A DNA stretch of 64,000 nucleotides, from contig NZ_BDCC01000023.1 in the NCBI RefSeq assembly GCF_001613305.1, positions 17,441 to 81,440 of the forward strand, in the 5' to 3' direction. Position 1 is the stretch's first letter; each line of letters begins with the position of its first letter. Source of the stretch: Nocardia vaccinii NBRC 15922. Lineage in GTDB: Bacteria > Actinomycetota > Actinomycetes > Mycobacteriales > Mycobacteriaceae. This document shows positions 33,857 to 41,239 of the stretch, piece by piece. The notes under the pieces were generated by a model. It was not told the DNA's origin. It was given only the letters and a program-made list of their open reading frames with translations, and made no database searches. Made by a program: the position numbers and the translations under genes.

Positions 33857-34387
33857 ATGCCTGATTACCACGGCCCCTGCCGGATCACCGTCACCTCGGT
33901 CGAGGCCCTGTGGCCGCAACGGGTGGCGGTTCGCATCGGCAGCCAGAGCCACACCTACGCGGCCGTTCTTCCGGGCACGCCGGGTGCGTCCTGCGGGATC
34001 GATGAGGAGAACTGGGAGTTACTGCTGCAGCACTGGGTCGACGGCTCGTGGCGGTCGAATATTCGGCTCGTCATCGATGATTGGATCACCGACGGCAATA
34101 TCGAGCGTCAGGTGATCCACAGCAAGGATCACGACTGGCCGGAGGACCGCGCCGAACGCAACCTCGTGGTCACCCTGGAACGCGATATCGAGGTCGACCG
34201 GTGCCGCGACCGGAACCGCCCGACGGCCGCACCCCGCGCCTCGGCTACCGTGTCCGATCAGCAATCCCCGCAACAGTATTCGTCCCCCCTGCGCGCAGCC
34301 TCGGCCACCCACCGCTCCGCCCCGCGGCACACCGGCCCGGTCGTCCGCCCGACCCGCTCCGACCCGGCGGCCGGAACCGGCACGTGA
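33857..34387 (+). CDS. Hypothetical protein with disordered C-terminus
   Basis: I do not recognise this 176-residue protein. Residues 1-115 look like a compact domain (CRITVTSVEALWPQRVAVRIG, ENWELLLQHWVDGSWRSNIRLVIDDWITDG, NLVVTLERDIE); the remaining 60 residues are Arg/Pro/Ser/Thr-rich and probably disordered. There is no export signal or membrane span. It lies 9 bp after the Nudix gene and is probably cotranscribed with it. Confidence 0.6.
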   Translation: MPDYHGPCRITVTSVEALWPQRVAVRIGSQSHTYAAVLPGTPGASCGIDEENWELLLQHWVDGSWRSNIRLVIDDWITDGNIERQVIHSKDHDWPEDRAERNLVVTLERDIEVDRCRDRNRPTAAPRASATVSDQQSPQQYSSPLRAASATHRSAPRHTGPVVRPTRSDPAAGTGT

Positions 34388-34445
34388 GGCGCGGATCCGA
34401 AGCGGTCGAAATTCACTCGCCGATGATCCCCGATATCCTCCGCCA

Positions 34446-34769
34446 GTGACGTTTCTGCTGCTCGCGCTCGCGATCGTGTCCGAGGTCTCGGCGACGGTAT
34501 CGCTCAAACTCTCCGAGGGCTTCACCCGCCTGGTGCCCTCGATCGTCGTCGTCATCGGATACCTGGCCGCCTTCTTCTTCCTCTCCCAGGCCCTGAAACG
34601 CGGCATGTCCATCGCCGTCGCCTACGGCATCTGGTCCGCCATCGGCGTCGCGGCAGTAGCCGCAATCGGCGCAATGTTCCTCCGCGAAACCCTGAGTCTG
34701 ATCCAGCTGGGCGGAATAGCCCTGGTAATCCTCGGCGTCCTGGCCCTGGAACTGGGCCGCGCCAACTGA
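34446..34769 (+). CDS. Small multidrug resistance (SMR) family transporter
   Basis: A 107-residue four-helix membrane protein of the EmrE/QacE family, acting as a dimer in proton-coupled export of cations or guanidinium. The essential membrane Glu is in ALAIVSEVSATVSLKLSEGF (Glu about 13), and YGIWSAIGVAAVAAIGA carries the conserved Trp. GTG at 34446 is the only sensible start. Export of quaternary cations versus guanidinium cannot be told from the sequence; no guanidine riboswitch is visible upstream. Confidence 0.88.
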   Translation: MTFLLLALAIVSEVSATVSLKLSEGFTRLVPSIVVVIGYLAAFFFLSQALKRGMSIAVAYGIWSAIGVAAVAAIGAMFLRETLSLIQLGGIALVILGVLALELGRAN

Positions 34770-34833
34770 CCCCGCGCGGCTGATCGCAGGAGACACTCAG
34801 CGAGCACGGATCAAGTCGGCGTGTGCGATGTGA

Positions 34834-34974
34834 GCGGCTGCCCTTTGGATTGCTTCGGGGCGACGCATCGTCCTGCTGACGGTGTTCCGCAAACATCGGA
34901 TGCGGGAGACTGCCGAGATCGTGCGTGCGATGATGCGCTGCATCGCTGAGGCTCATGCCGTGGAGGAGGAATAG
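34834..34974 (+). pseudogene. Remnant of a HigB/RelE-type toxin (C-terminal part only)
   Basis: The frame ending with TAG at 34972-34974 reads ALWIASGRRIVLLTVFRK then HRMRETAEIVRAMMRCIAEAHAVEEE, which matches the C-terminal half of phage-derived HigB/Gp49-like mRNA-interferase toxins. An in-frame TGA at 34831-34833 stops it on the 5' side, and no start codon with the missing 60-70 N-terminal residues is present, so the toxin is truncated. The intact XRE gene begins 6 bp downstream, the usual toxin-antitoxin order for this type. Confidence 0.7.
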
Positions 34975-34979
34975 GTCCC

Positions 34980-35279
34980 ATGGATGAACGCAGTAGCTGG
35001 TCGGAGATGCGTGCGGAGGTCATGGCACGACCGGGTGCCGGTGCCGCCTACGAGGCGGCGCGGATCAGGTTCGAACTCGGCGCCGCAGTACGCGGCCTGC
35101 GTGAGAAGACGGGGCTGACTCAGGTTGAGCTCGCCGATCGTGCCGGTTCGAAGCAACCGGCGGTGGCGCGACTGGAGGCCGGAGACACGATGCCGACAAT
35201 TCCTGTGCTGGAACGGATTGCCGAGGCGTTGGGGGTGCGGTTGAGTGTCGAGTTTCGGCCGTTGCGGGAGGCCGGGTAG
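34980..35279 (+). CDS. XRE-family HTH antitoxin-like protein (HigA type)
   Basis: A 99-residue protein with an N-terminal helical part (SSWSEMRAEVMARPGAGAAYEAARIRFEL, in segments) and a Cro/CI-type HTH (VRGLREKTGLTQVELADRAGSKQPAVARLEAGDTMPTIPVLERIAEALG, about 38-85). This layout matches antitoxins paired with HigB/RelE toxins. Its partner just upstream is only a remnant, so this is an orphan antitoxin that may still repress its own promoter or neutralise toxins elsewhere. Reading frame and start (ATG 34980, site GGAGGAG) are intact. Confidence 0.82.
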   Translation: MDERSSWSEMRAEVMARPGAGAAYEAARIRFELGAAVRGLREKTGLTQVELADRAGSKQPAVARLEAGDTMPTIPVLERIAEALGVRLSVEFRPLREAG

Positions 35280-35398
35280 GTTCCGGTCGCTTGCGCGGCG
35301 CAATCTTTCGTGATTCGGGCGTGGGTGGGGGTGGTGAGCGTTAACATCGGGCGGACGGGCCGGGTGGCCGGTCGGTCGATGTCGACGAGGTGATCGCC

Positions 35399-36160
35399 AT
35401 GCCTTCCGTGGTTCTCGAAGCCGAGGATGTGGTCAAACGCTACGGGAGCGTGGAGGCGTTGCGGGGGGCCAGCTTTCAGGTGCGTGCGGGGGAGGTCGTC
35501 GCACTGATCGGCGACAATGGGGCGGGGAAATCCACTCTGGTGAAATGTCTTTCGGGTGCGGAGCAGCCCGACGGCGGGCGCATCCTGCTCGACGGCGAGC
35601 CGGTGCGGATGGGATCGCCGGTCGAGGCGCGCAGGTTGGGGGTGGAGACCGTCTATCAGGATCTCGCCGTCGCTCCCGATCTGGATCCGGCGGCGAATCT
35701 GTTCCTGGGGCGCGAACTGTTCCGTCGCGGAATTCGCGGGCGGATCGGGATGCTCGATCGTAAGGCCATGAAAACGCAGGCCGCCGAGCACTTTCGGCGT
35801 CTCGGCGTGACACTTCCCCGAGACGATGTGCCGATCGGTGCGCTGTCGGGAGGTCAGCGGCAGACCGTCGCGGTGGCGCGGGCGGTGATGTGGGCCAGCA
35901 AGGTCGTGTTCATGGACGAGCCGACCGCCGCGCTGGGCGTTGTGCAGCGTGAGCGCGTGCTCGAGGTCATCGGCCGGGTGCGTGACCAGGGCATCGCGGT
36001 CGTGCTGATCAGTCACAACATGCCCGAGGTGCTCTCGGTTGCCGACCGGATCGAGGTGTTGCGGCTCGGCCGCCGCGTGGCGCGCTTCGACTCCGAGGCC
36101 ACTCTCGGGCAATTGGTCGGTGCGATGACCGGGGCGTTGACCACCGAGGACGCGGCATGA
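35399..36160 (+). CDS. Sugar ABC transporter ATP-binding protein (single-module, FrcA-like)
   Basis: A 253-residue ABC ATPase with one nucleotide-binding domain, unlike the duplicated RbsA/XylG type. Walker A GDNGAGKST (about 39-47), signature LSGGQRQTVAVARAVMW (about 143-159) and Walker B VVFMDEPTAAL (about 163-173) are intact, and the switch His lies in ISHNM. FrcA of fructose-type importers has this one-module form. It is translationally coupled to the permease (4-nt overlap). GTG at 35390 is an alternative start three codons upstream. Confidence 0.9.
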   Translation: MPSVVLEAEDVVKRYGSVEALRGASFQVRAGEVVALIGDNGAGKSTLVKCLSGAEQPDGGRILLDGEPVRMGSPVEARRLGVETVYQDLAVAPDLDPAANLFLGRELFRRGIRGRIGMLDRKAMKTQAAEHFRRLGVTLPRDDVPIGALSGGQRQTVAVARAVMWASKVVFMDEPTAALGVVQRERVLEVIGRVRDQGIAVVLISHNMPEVLSVADRIEVLRLGRRVARFDSEATLGQLVGAMTGALTTEDAA

Positions 36161-37218
36161 GCGAGCACGGCGAGCGGCCGGCGGGCACCGCCGGTTCGGT
36201 GCCGGAGACCTTCGAGCCTCCCGAACACACACTGTGGCAGCGTATTTCGGGGATCAGCACGGTGTGGATCGGTCTGGTGCTGATCGTGCTGTACCTGGCA
36301 TTCAGCATCGCGCGGCCCGATGCTTTCCCCACCCGGTTCACCTTGCAGACCCTGCTGATCGAGACGTCGGTGCTGCTCGTGCTCTCGATCGGGATGACCT
36401 TCGTGATCATCACCGCGGGCATCGACCTCTCGGTCGGCATGGTGCTGATCTTCTCCGGGGTCATCGGATCGAAGACGATGGAGTGGCTCAGTCCGGGCCA
36501 GGACGCGAGCCATGCCGGATGGGAAATCATCGCGGCCGGATTCGTGACCTCCCTTGCCGGGGGCGCACTCTGGGGTCTGATCAACGGGGTACTGGTGGCG
36601 CGGGCCAAGATTCCGCCACTCATCGTCACCCTCGGCTCTTTCGGTGCGGCCCTCGGTGCTGCCCAGCTCATCACCGGCGGCGTGGACACCCGCACCGTGC
36701 CCGAGAATCTGCGCGACTCACTGGGTTTCGGCACCCTGCTCGGCGGCGTGCCGGATCTGGTGCTGGTCGCGCTCGTGGTCACGCTGTTCGGCGCGTGGTT
36801 GCTGCACACCACCCGATTCGGCCGCTACACCTACGCGATCGGCTCCAATGCCGAGGCCGCGCGGCGTTCGGGCATCGGCGTCACCCGGCATCTGATCCTG
36901 GTGTACCTGATGACCGGGTTGCTGTCCGGGCTGGCCGGATTCATGAATCTCGCCTACTTCGGCACCACCACCATCGCCGGTCACGGCACCGACAATCTGG
37001 ACGCCATCGCCGGTGTCGTCATCGGCGGCACCAGCCTGTTCGGCGGGACCGGAACGATAGTCGGCACCGTGATCGGCGTTTTCATTCCGTCGGTGCTGCG
37101 CAAGGGATTCGTCATCGCGGGAGTGCCGGTGTTCTGGCAGCCGATCGCCGTGAGCATCGTCCTGGTGGCCGCCGTCTGGTTCGACCAATTGCGTCGGAAG
37201 GCGCGGGATCGCAAGTAA
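36157..37218 (+). CDS. Sugar ABC transporter permease (RbsC/FrcC family)
   Basis: A 353-residue permease with about 10 membrane segments. Family hallmarks are GMTFVIITAGIDLSVGMVL (about 85-103), the coupling-helix region AIGSNAEAARRSGIGVTRHL and the C-terminal DAIAGVVIGGTSLFGGTGTIVGT. The N-terminal about 30 residues are polar and acidic. The ATG overlaps the ATPase stop (ATGA). It forms the channel for the sugar delivered by the downstream binding protein. The sugar identity is unknown; no kinase or isomerase gene is adjacent. Confidence 0.92.
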   Translation: MSEHGERPAGTAGSVPETFEPPEHTLWQRISGISTVWIGLVLIVLYLAFSIARPDAFPTRFTLQTLLIETSVLLVLSIGMTFVIITAGIDLSVGMVLIFSGVIGSKTMEWLSPGQDASHAGWEIIAAGFVTSLAGGALWGLINGVLVARAKIPPLIVTLGSFGAALGAAQLITGGVDTRTVPENLRDSLGFGTLLGGVPDLVLVALVVTLFGAWLLHTTRFGRYTYAIGSNAEAARRSGIGVTRHLILVYLMTGLLSGLAGFMNLAYFGTTTIAGHGTDNLDAIAGVVIGGTSLFGGTGTIVGTVIGVFIPSVLRKGFVIAGVPVFWQPIAVSIVLVAAVWFDQLRRKARDRK

Positions 37219-37246
37219 CACGGAATGAATGAAGGTGAGGGCGGAG

Positions 37247-38221
37247 ATGAGAACCGTGCGACGGGCCGCCGTACTGGCAGGCGTGATGGTGACGGCCGCG
37301 GCGGTGCTGGCCGGATGCGGCGGCAAGGTCGGTGACTCCGGCGGCGCCGATGCCAAGAAACTCGTGCTCATTCCGGGCGTGGCCAACGAGCCGTTCTACA
37401 TCTCGATGCAGTGCGGCGCGCAGGCCGAGGCGAAGAAGCTGGGATATTCGCTGAACACCCAGGCGCCCACGCAATTCGACGCCTCGTTGCAGACGCCGAT
37501 CGTCACCGGCGTCATCGCCACCAAACCCGGCGCGGTCCTGATCGCCCCTACCCACGCCACCGCGATGGCCGCTCCGATCGAGCAGGCGAAGAACGCCGGA
37601 ATCAAGATCGTCGAGGTGGACACCGCCCTGGAAGACACGTCGGTCGCGGTCTCCTCGATCTCCTCGGACAATGTCAAGGGCGGTCAGCTGGCCGCGCAGA
37701 CGCTCGCGAAACTGGTGGGGGACAAGGGATCCACGCTGGTGATCAACACCAAGGCGGGCACCTCCACGACCGATCAACGCGCGCAGGGTTTCGCCGACGA
37801 GCTGAAGAACCATCCCGGGATGAGCTCACTGGGCGTGCAGTACAACAACAACGACGCCGCCCAGGCCGCCTCGATCGTCACCGCCACCTTGGCCGCGCAT
37901 CCGGATCTGGCGGGCATCTTCGCCACCAACCTGAGTTCGGCCGAGGGCGCGGCTACCGGCCTGCGCAATGCGGGCAAACTGGGGCAGGTGAAGATAGTCG
38001 GCTTCGACGCCAGCCCACAGCAGGTGCAGGACCTGCGTAACGGCACGATCCAGGCCTTGATTGCCCAGGACCCGGCCACGATCGGTGTCGACGGCGTGGA
38101 CCAGGCCGCCGCTGCCCTCGAAGGCAAACCGGTCACCCGGCACATCCGGACCGACATGGTCTCCATCACCCAGGCCGATATGGACGCGAACTCGAAGTAC
38201 TTCTACAAGAGCAAGTGCTGA
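37247..38221 (+). CDS. Sugar ABC transporter substrate-binding lipoprotein
   Basis: A periplasmic-binding-protein type 1 (RbsB-like) lipoprotein of about 324 residues. The signal peptide ends in the lipobox VLAGC, and the mature part starts with Gly/Ser/Asp. Binding-fold features are LVLIPGVANEPFYISMQCGAQAEAKKLGY, VEVDTALEDTSVAVSSISSDNVKGGQLAAQTL and KIVGFDASPQQVQDLRNG. I choose ATG 37247 (MRTVRRAAVL), 28 bp after the permease; ATG 37229 is also open. This ATPase-permease-binding protein order makes a complete importer. Confidence 0.9.
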   Translation: MRTVRRAAVLAGVMVTAAAVLAGCGGKVGDSGGADAKKLVLIPGVANEPFYISMQCGAQAEAKKLGYSLNTQAPTQFDASLQTPIVTGVIATKPGAVLIAPTHATAMAAPIEQAKNAGIKIVEVDTALEDTSVAVSSISSDNVKGGQLAAQTLAKLVGDKGSTLVINTKAGTSTTDQRAQGFADELKNHPGMSSLGVQYNNNDAAQAASIVTATLAAHPDLAGIFATNLSSAEGAATGLRNAGKLGQVKIVGFDASPQQVQDLRNGTIQALIAQDPATIGVDGVDQAAAALEGKPVTRHIRTDMVSITQADMDANSKYFYKSKC

Positions 38222-38233
38222 TCCGAACGGATC
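38220..38233. terminator. Short palindrome between convergent genes
   Basis: GATCCG-AA-CGGATC sits exactly between the binding-protein stop and the threonine dehydratase stop. It could be a minimal bidirectional terminator, though a 6-bp stem is weak. Confidence 0.3.
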
Positions 38234-39463
38234 TCAATCCTGCACGCGCACAGCATATCCGGTGGCAGTGAGTGCATCTATCACCTCGTCGCGATGGGCG
38301 GGGCCACGGGTTTCCAGGGTGAGTGAAACCTCCGCCTCGTCCACCGCCAGCCAGGCCCCGGCTCGCGAGTGGGTGATCTCGAAGACGCTCGCGCCGGTCC
38401 CGCCGATCGCGGCCAGCAGTCGTCCGAGACTGCCCGGACGATCCGAAATCGTCACGCGCAGAACCAGATAGCGACCCGCCGCACCGAGGCCGTGCCCGAT
38501 CAACCGGGTCAGCAACAACGGATCGACATTTCCGCCGGACAGGATTGCGCAGACCGGGCCCGTGATGTCGAGTTCGGCTGGAGGATAGGTCATCAGCGCC
38601 GCGACCGCCGCCGCGCCGGCGGGTTCGACGATCAGTTTGGCGCGTTCCATACACAGCAGCATCGCCCGGGAGATCGCGTCTTCGTCCACCGTGACGATTC
38701 GCGAAACACGTTCGGCCACATGGACGAAGGGCACGTCACCGGGACGCCCGACCGCGATGCCGTCGGCCATGGTCGACATCCCGTCCAACGCCACCGGTTT
38801 CCCGGCCGCGAGCGAGGCGGGCCAGGCCGCGGCCCGCGCCGCTTGCACGCCCAGCACCCGCACGTGCGGAGCCATATGCTCGAGTGCCACGGCCACGCCC
38901 GCGAGCAGACCGCCACCGCCGGTGGGCACGATCACCGTCTCCACTTCGGGCATCTGCTCGAGCAGTTCGATTCCGACGGTCGCCTGGCCGGCCACGATGT
39001 CGGGATGATCGAAGGGGTGGATCAGCGTCGCACCGGTCTGCTCGGCGAATTCCCTTGCCGCCAGCAGGGATTGGTCGACGGTCTCACCCGCCTGATGAAC
39101 GGTCGCGCCGTAGGCGCGGGTGGCGGCCAGCTTCGGCAACGAGGCGCCGATCGGCATGAAGACCGTCGAGTCGATGCCCAGGGTCGATGCCGCCCAGGCC
39201 ACGCCCTGAGCATGGTTACCCGCACTGGCCGCGACGACTCCGCGGCCGCGCTCGATCTCGGACAGATTGGCGATCCGGTTGTACGCGCCCCGCGGTTTGA
39301 ATGATCCGGTGCGCTGCAGGTTCTCACATTTGAGCCGCACCTCGACATCCGCACGCTCTGCCAGCACTCGCGAGGCGATCAACGGCGTCCGCCGCACCGC
39401 AGGTCCCACCAGCTTCGCCGCCGCCTCGATCCTATCCAGCCCGATCCGGTCCATGGCGGCCAT
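38234..39463 (-). CDS. Threonine ammonia-lyase (catabolic type, with ACT domain)
   Basis: A PLP-dependent threonine/serine dehydratase of about 409 residues. The PLP lysine is in RTGSFKPRGAYN (Lys about 56), the phosphate-binding loop is VPTGGGGLLAG, and AASAGNHAQGVAWAAS is the substrate site. A C-terminal ACT domain (about 330-409, VLRVTISDRPGSLGRLLAAIGG) follows. One ACT domain and this length match the TdcB-like/short IlvA group; whether it serves isoleucine synthesis or threonine breakdown cannot be decided. I start at ATG 39463; ATG 39454 is equally possible. The FadR-type operator at 39606-39616 lies in its promoter region. Confidence 0.9.
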   Translation of the reverse strand: MAAMDRIGLDRIEAAAKLVGPAVRRTPLIASRVLAERADVEVRLKCENLQRTGSFKPRGAYNRIANLSEIERGRGVVAASAGNHAQGVAWAASTLGIDSTVFMPIGASLPKLAATRAYGATVHQAGETVDQSLLAAREFAEQTGATLIHPFDHPDIVAGQATVGIELLEQMPEVETVIVPTGGGGLLAGVAVALEHMAPHVRVLGVQAARAAAWPASLAAGKPVALDGMSTMADGIAVGRPGDVPFVHVAERVSRIVTVDEDAISRAMLLCMERAKLIVEPAGAAAVAALMTYPPAELDITGPVCAILSGGNVDPLLLTRLIGHGLGAAGRYLVLRVTISDRPGSLGRLLAAIGGTGASVFEITHSRAGAWLAVDEAEVSLTLETRGPAHRDEVIDALTATGYAVRVQD

Positions 39464-39605
39464 GCTGCCAGACGATGCCCCCGCCGGCTGCGGAACGACT
39501 TTCCACCCGGCCGGGGGCATGCGTCCGGTTCACCCGCGTCGTGGCGATGCGGGTCCGGATGTGCCCGATGACTCGCTTCCGCTGTCGAGACCGGATCGGA
39601 AGATA

Positions 39606-39616
39606 TTGTCGGACAA
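39606..39616. promoter_or_regulatory. FadR-subfamily GntR-type operator upstream of the threonine dehydratase
   Basis: TTGTCGGACAA is a perfect 5-bp inverted repeat that fits the FadR-subfamily consensus TNGTNNNACNA. Flanking bases extend the symmetry (GATAT on the left, ATATC on the right, with a 1-nt offset). It lies about 145 bp upstream of the dehydratase start. No GntR gene is adjacent; the nearest in the window is at 59602. Confidence 0.5.
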
Positions 39617-39711
39617 CATATCCGGCGTCGGACCAACGATGACGGAATCGCGGGAGCCGCCTCTCCCGCGTATTCCGATGTGGTTCGTTACTCCGAAAGC
39701 CCCGCCCGGTA

Positions 39712-40293
39712 TCAGCCGTGCAGACTGCCGACAGGGGGATGGGTGATCGCGAGGACCCCCGACAACCACGGCGTGAAGCGGGCGGGTTCGGACTCGAGTG
39801 CGGTGCGCAGATCGGCCGGGTACAACCAGGTGTGATCGGCGATCTCCGCGGGGTCGGGATCCGGGGGAGCGCCGTCGAAGCGGCCCACCAGGACATGATC
39901 CCATTCGTGCTCGACCCGGCCGGTTGCCGGATCGTCCGCCTCATAGTGGAACACCCCGACCTCGGTCAGCTCGGCCGCGATACCGAGTTCCTCGCCGAGC
40001 CGGACCGCTGCGGCACGGGTGACCGGCTCACCGGGCGCGGGATGCCCGCAGCAGGTGTTCGTCCACAGCAGCGGGAAGCGGGTCTTGACCGCGGCTCGCT
40101 GCTGCAACAGCAGGCGCCCCGCCGCGTCGAACAGCAGCACCGAGAACGCCCGGTGCAGCTGTCCGGGCGAGGTATGCGCCTGCGCCACCGGGCACGAGCC
40201 GGTCGCCCGGCCCCGCTCGTCCACGAGCTCGACGAGCAGGGCCTCACGGTCGATCGGCGGTGCTCCGGCGCTATCCTCTGGTGCGGCGGTCAC
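39712..40293 (-). CDS. idi: Isopentenyl-diphosphate delta-isomerase (type I)
   Basis: Interconverts isopentenyl and dimethylallyl diphosphate, balancing the building blocks of geranyl diphosphate. It is 193 residues, a Nudix-fold type I enzyme. Catalytic Cys is in LWTNTCCGHP (about 77-86), the metal and catalytic Glu region includes RLGEELGI and VEHEWDHVLVG. GTG start overlapping the methyltransferase stop (GTGA) couples it to the 2-methylisoborneol genes. It therefore probably serves as a dedicated precursor-supply enzyme in that cluster rather than as general housekeeping. Confidence 0.93.
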   Translation of the reverse strand: MTAAPEDSAGAPPIDREALLVELVDERGRATGSCPVAQAHTSPGQLHRAFSVLLFDAAGRLLLQQRAAVKTRFPLLWTNTCCGHPAPGEPVTRAAAVRLGEELGIAAELTEVGVFHYEADDPATGRVEHEWDHVLVGRFDGAPPDPDPAEIADHTWLYPADLRTALESEPARFTPWLSGVLAITHPPVGSLHG

Positions 40294-41162
40294 CGCCCCA
40301 CCTTATCGGCGGCGATCAACAGGTACTGGAAGCTGCCCTCCTTGTACGAGGTCAGGAACGGCTTCTCCACGCCGGTCGCCAGCTCGGAACGGGTGCGCAA
40401 CTCCCAGTAGGGGATGGTGGCCGCGGTGAGGTCGGTGACCGCGATCGGCACGAGATTGTTCGCCGCCAGCGCCCGGAAATACTCGCTGCGCGGGTGGATC
40501 ATGCAGCCGTAGTGCGCATCGATCCAGCTCACCGCCGCGGACCGTCCGCCGGTCACATCGTTGGAGCAGCCGGTGATGCACACATAGCGCCCGCCCGGCT
40601 CGAGCAGCCGCGCGAATTCGCTGAACAGATCCGGCAGTTCGACGTACATATCGGTCTCGTTGGTCCAGATACCGCGCATGGACCGCGCTTCGAAACCGGT
40701 GTCGAGCATATTGCGGAAGTGGAATTGCACCCGGTCCGCCACCCCCCGCTGCTGGGCCTGCTCATTGGCGAACCCCACCTGGTACTCCGAGATCGTCACC
40801 CCGTCCACCCGGCAGCCGAACCGCTGATTGGCCATGATGCTGGTGCCGCCGCGGCCGGACCCGCCGTCCAGCAGCCGGTCCCCGGGCCGCACATCGCCGA
40901 GATTGTCGAGCAGCAGATCGGCCTGTGCGGTCTCCAGCCGGTGCAGTTCGCGCACGATCCGGTCCTGGCGGGTGTTCTCGGGACCTTCCAGAACGGACAG
41001 ATCCGGATCGCCGATGCCGTAGTGATGGTGATAGAGACCGTCCACCTCGCCCAATTTGGTGTTCACCCGATCGTCGTTGGGATTGTCGTTCCAATACGCC
41101 GCCACCGAGCGCTGGTAGCTGGTCTGCAGTACGCCATCGGTCTGGGGGTCGAGCGTGGTCAT
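40290..41162 (-). CDS. Geranyl diphosphate 2-C-methyltransferase
   Basis: SAM-dependent enzyme making 2-methyl-geranyl diphosphate, the substrate of 2-methylisoborneol synthase. It is 290 residues. Motif I reads RLLDGGSGRGGTSIMANQRFG (about 96-115), with HFRNMLDTGFE, NETDMYVELPDLFSEFARLLEPGGRY and WIDAHYGCMIHPRSEY as in known GPP methyltransferases; the N-terminus SYQRSVAAYWN and VDGLYHHHYGIGDPD is also typical. It lies 77 bp downstream of the terpene synthase and overlaps idi. The assignment rests on motif memory plus cluster context. Confidence 0.92.
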   Translation of the reverse strand: MTTLDPQTDGVLQTSYQRSVAAYWNDNPNDDRVNTKLGEVDGLYHHHYGIGDPDLSVLEGPENTRQDRIVRELHRLETAQADLLLDNLGDVRPGDRLLDGGSGRGGTSIMANQRFGCRVDGVTISEYQVGFANEQAQQRGVADRVQFHFRNMLDTGFEARSMRGIWTNETDMYVELPDLFSEFARLLEPGGRYVCITGCSNDVTGGRSAAVSWIDAHYGCMIHPRSEYFRALAANNLVPIAVTDLTAATIPYWELRTRSELATGVEKPFLTSYKEGSFQYLLIAADKVGR

Positions 41163-41239
41163 CGAATCAGTCCTCTCGATCGTTGGTGCTGCGGGCAGTA
41201 CTGGTCGCGCCGGATATGCGGCGTCGGGTGGAATTGGAA

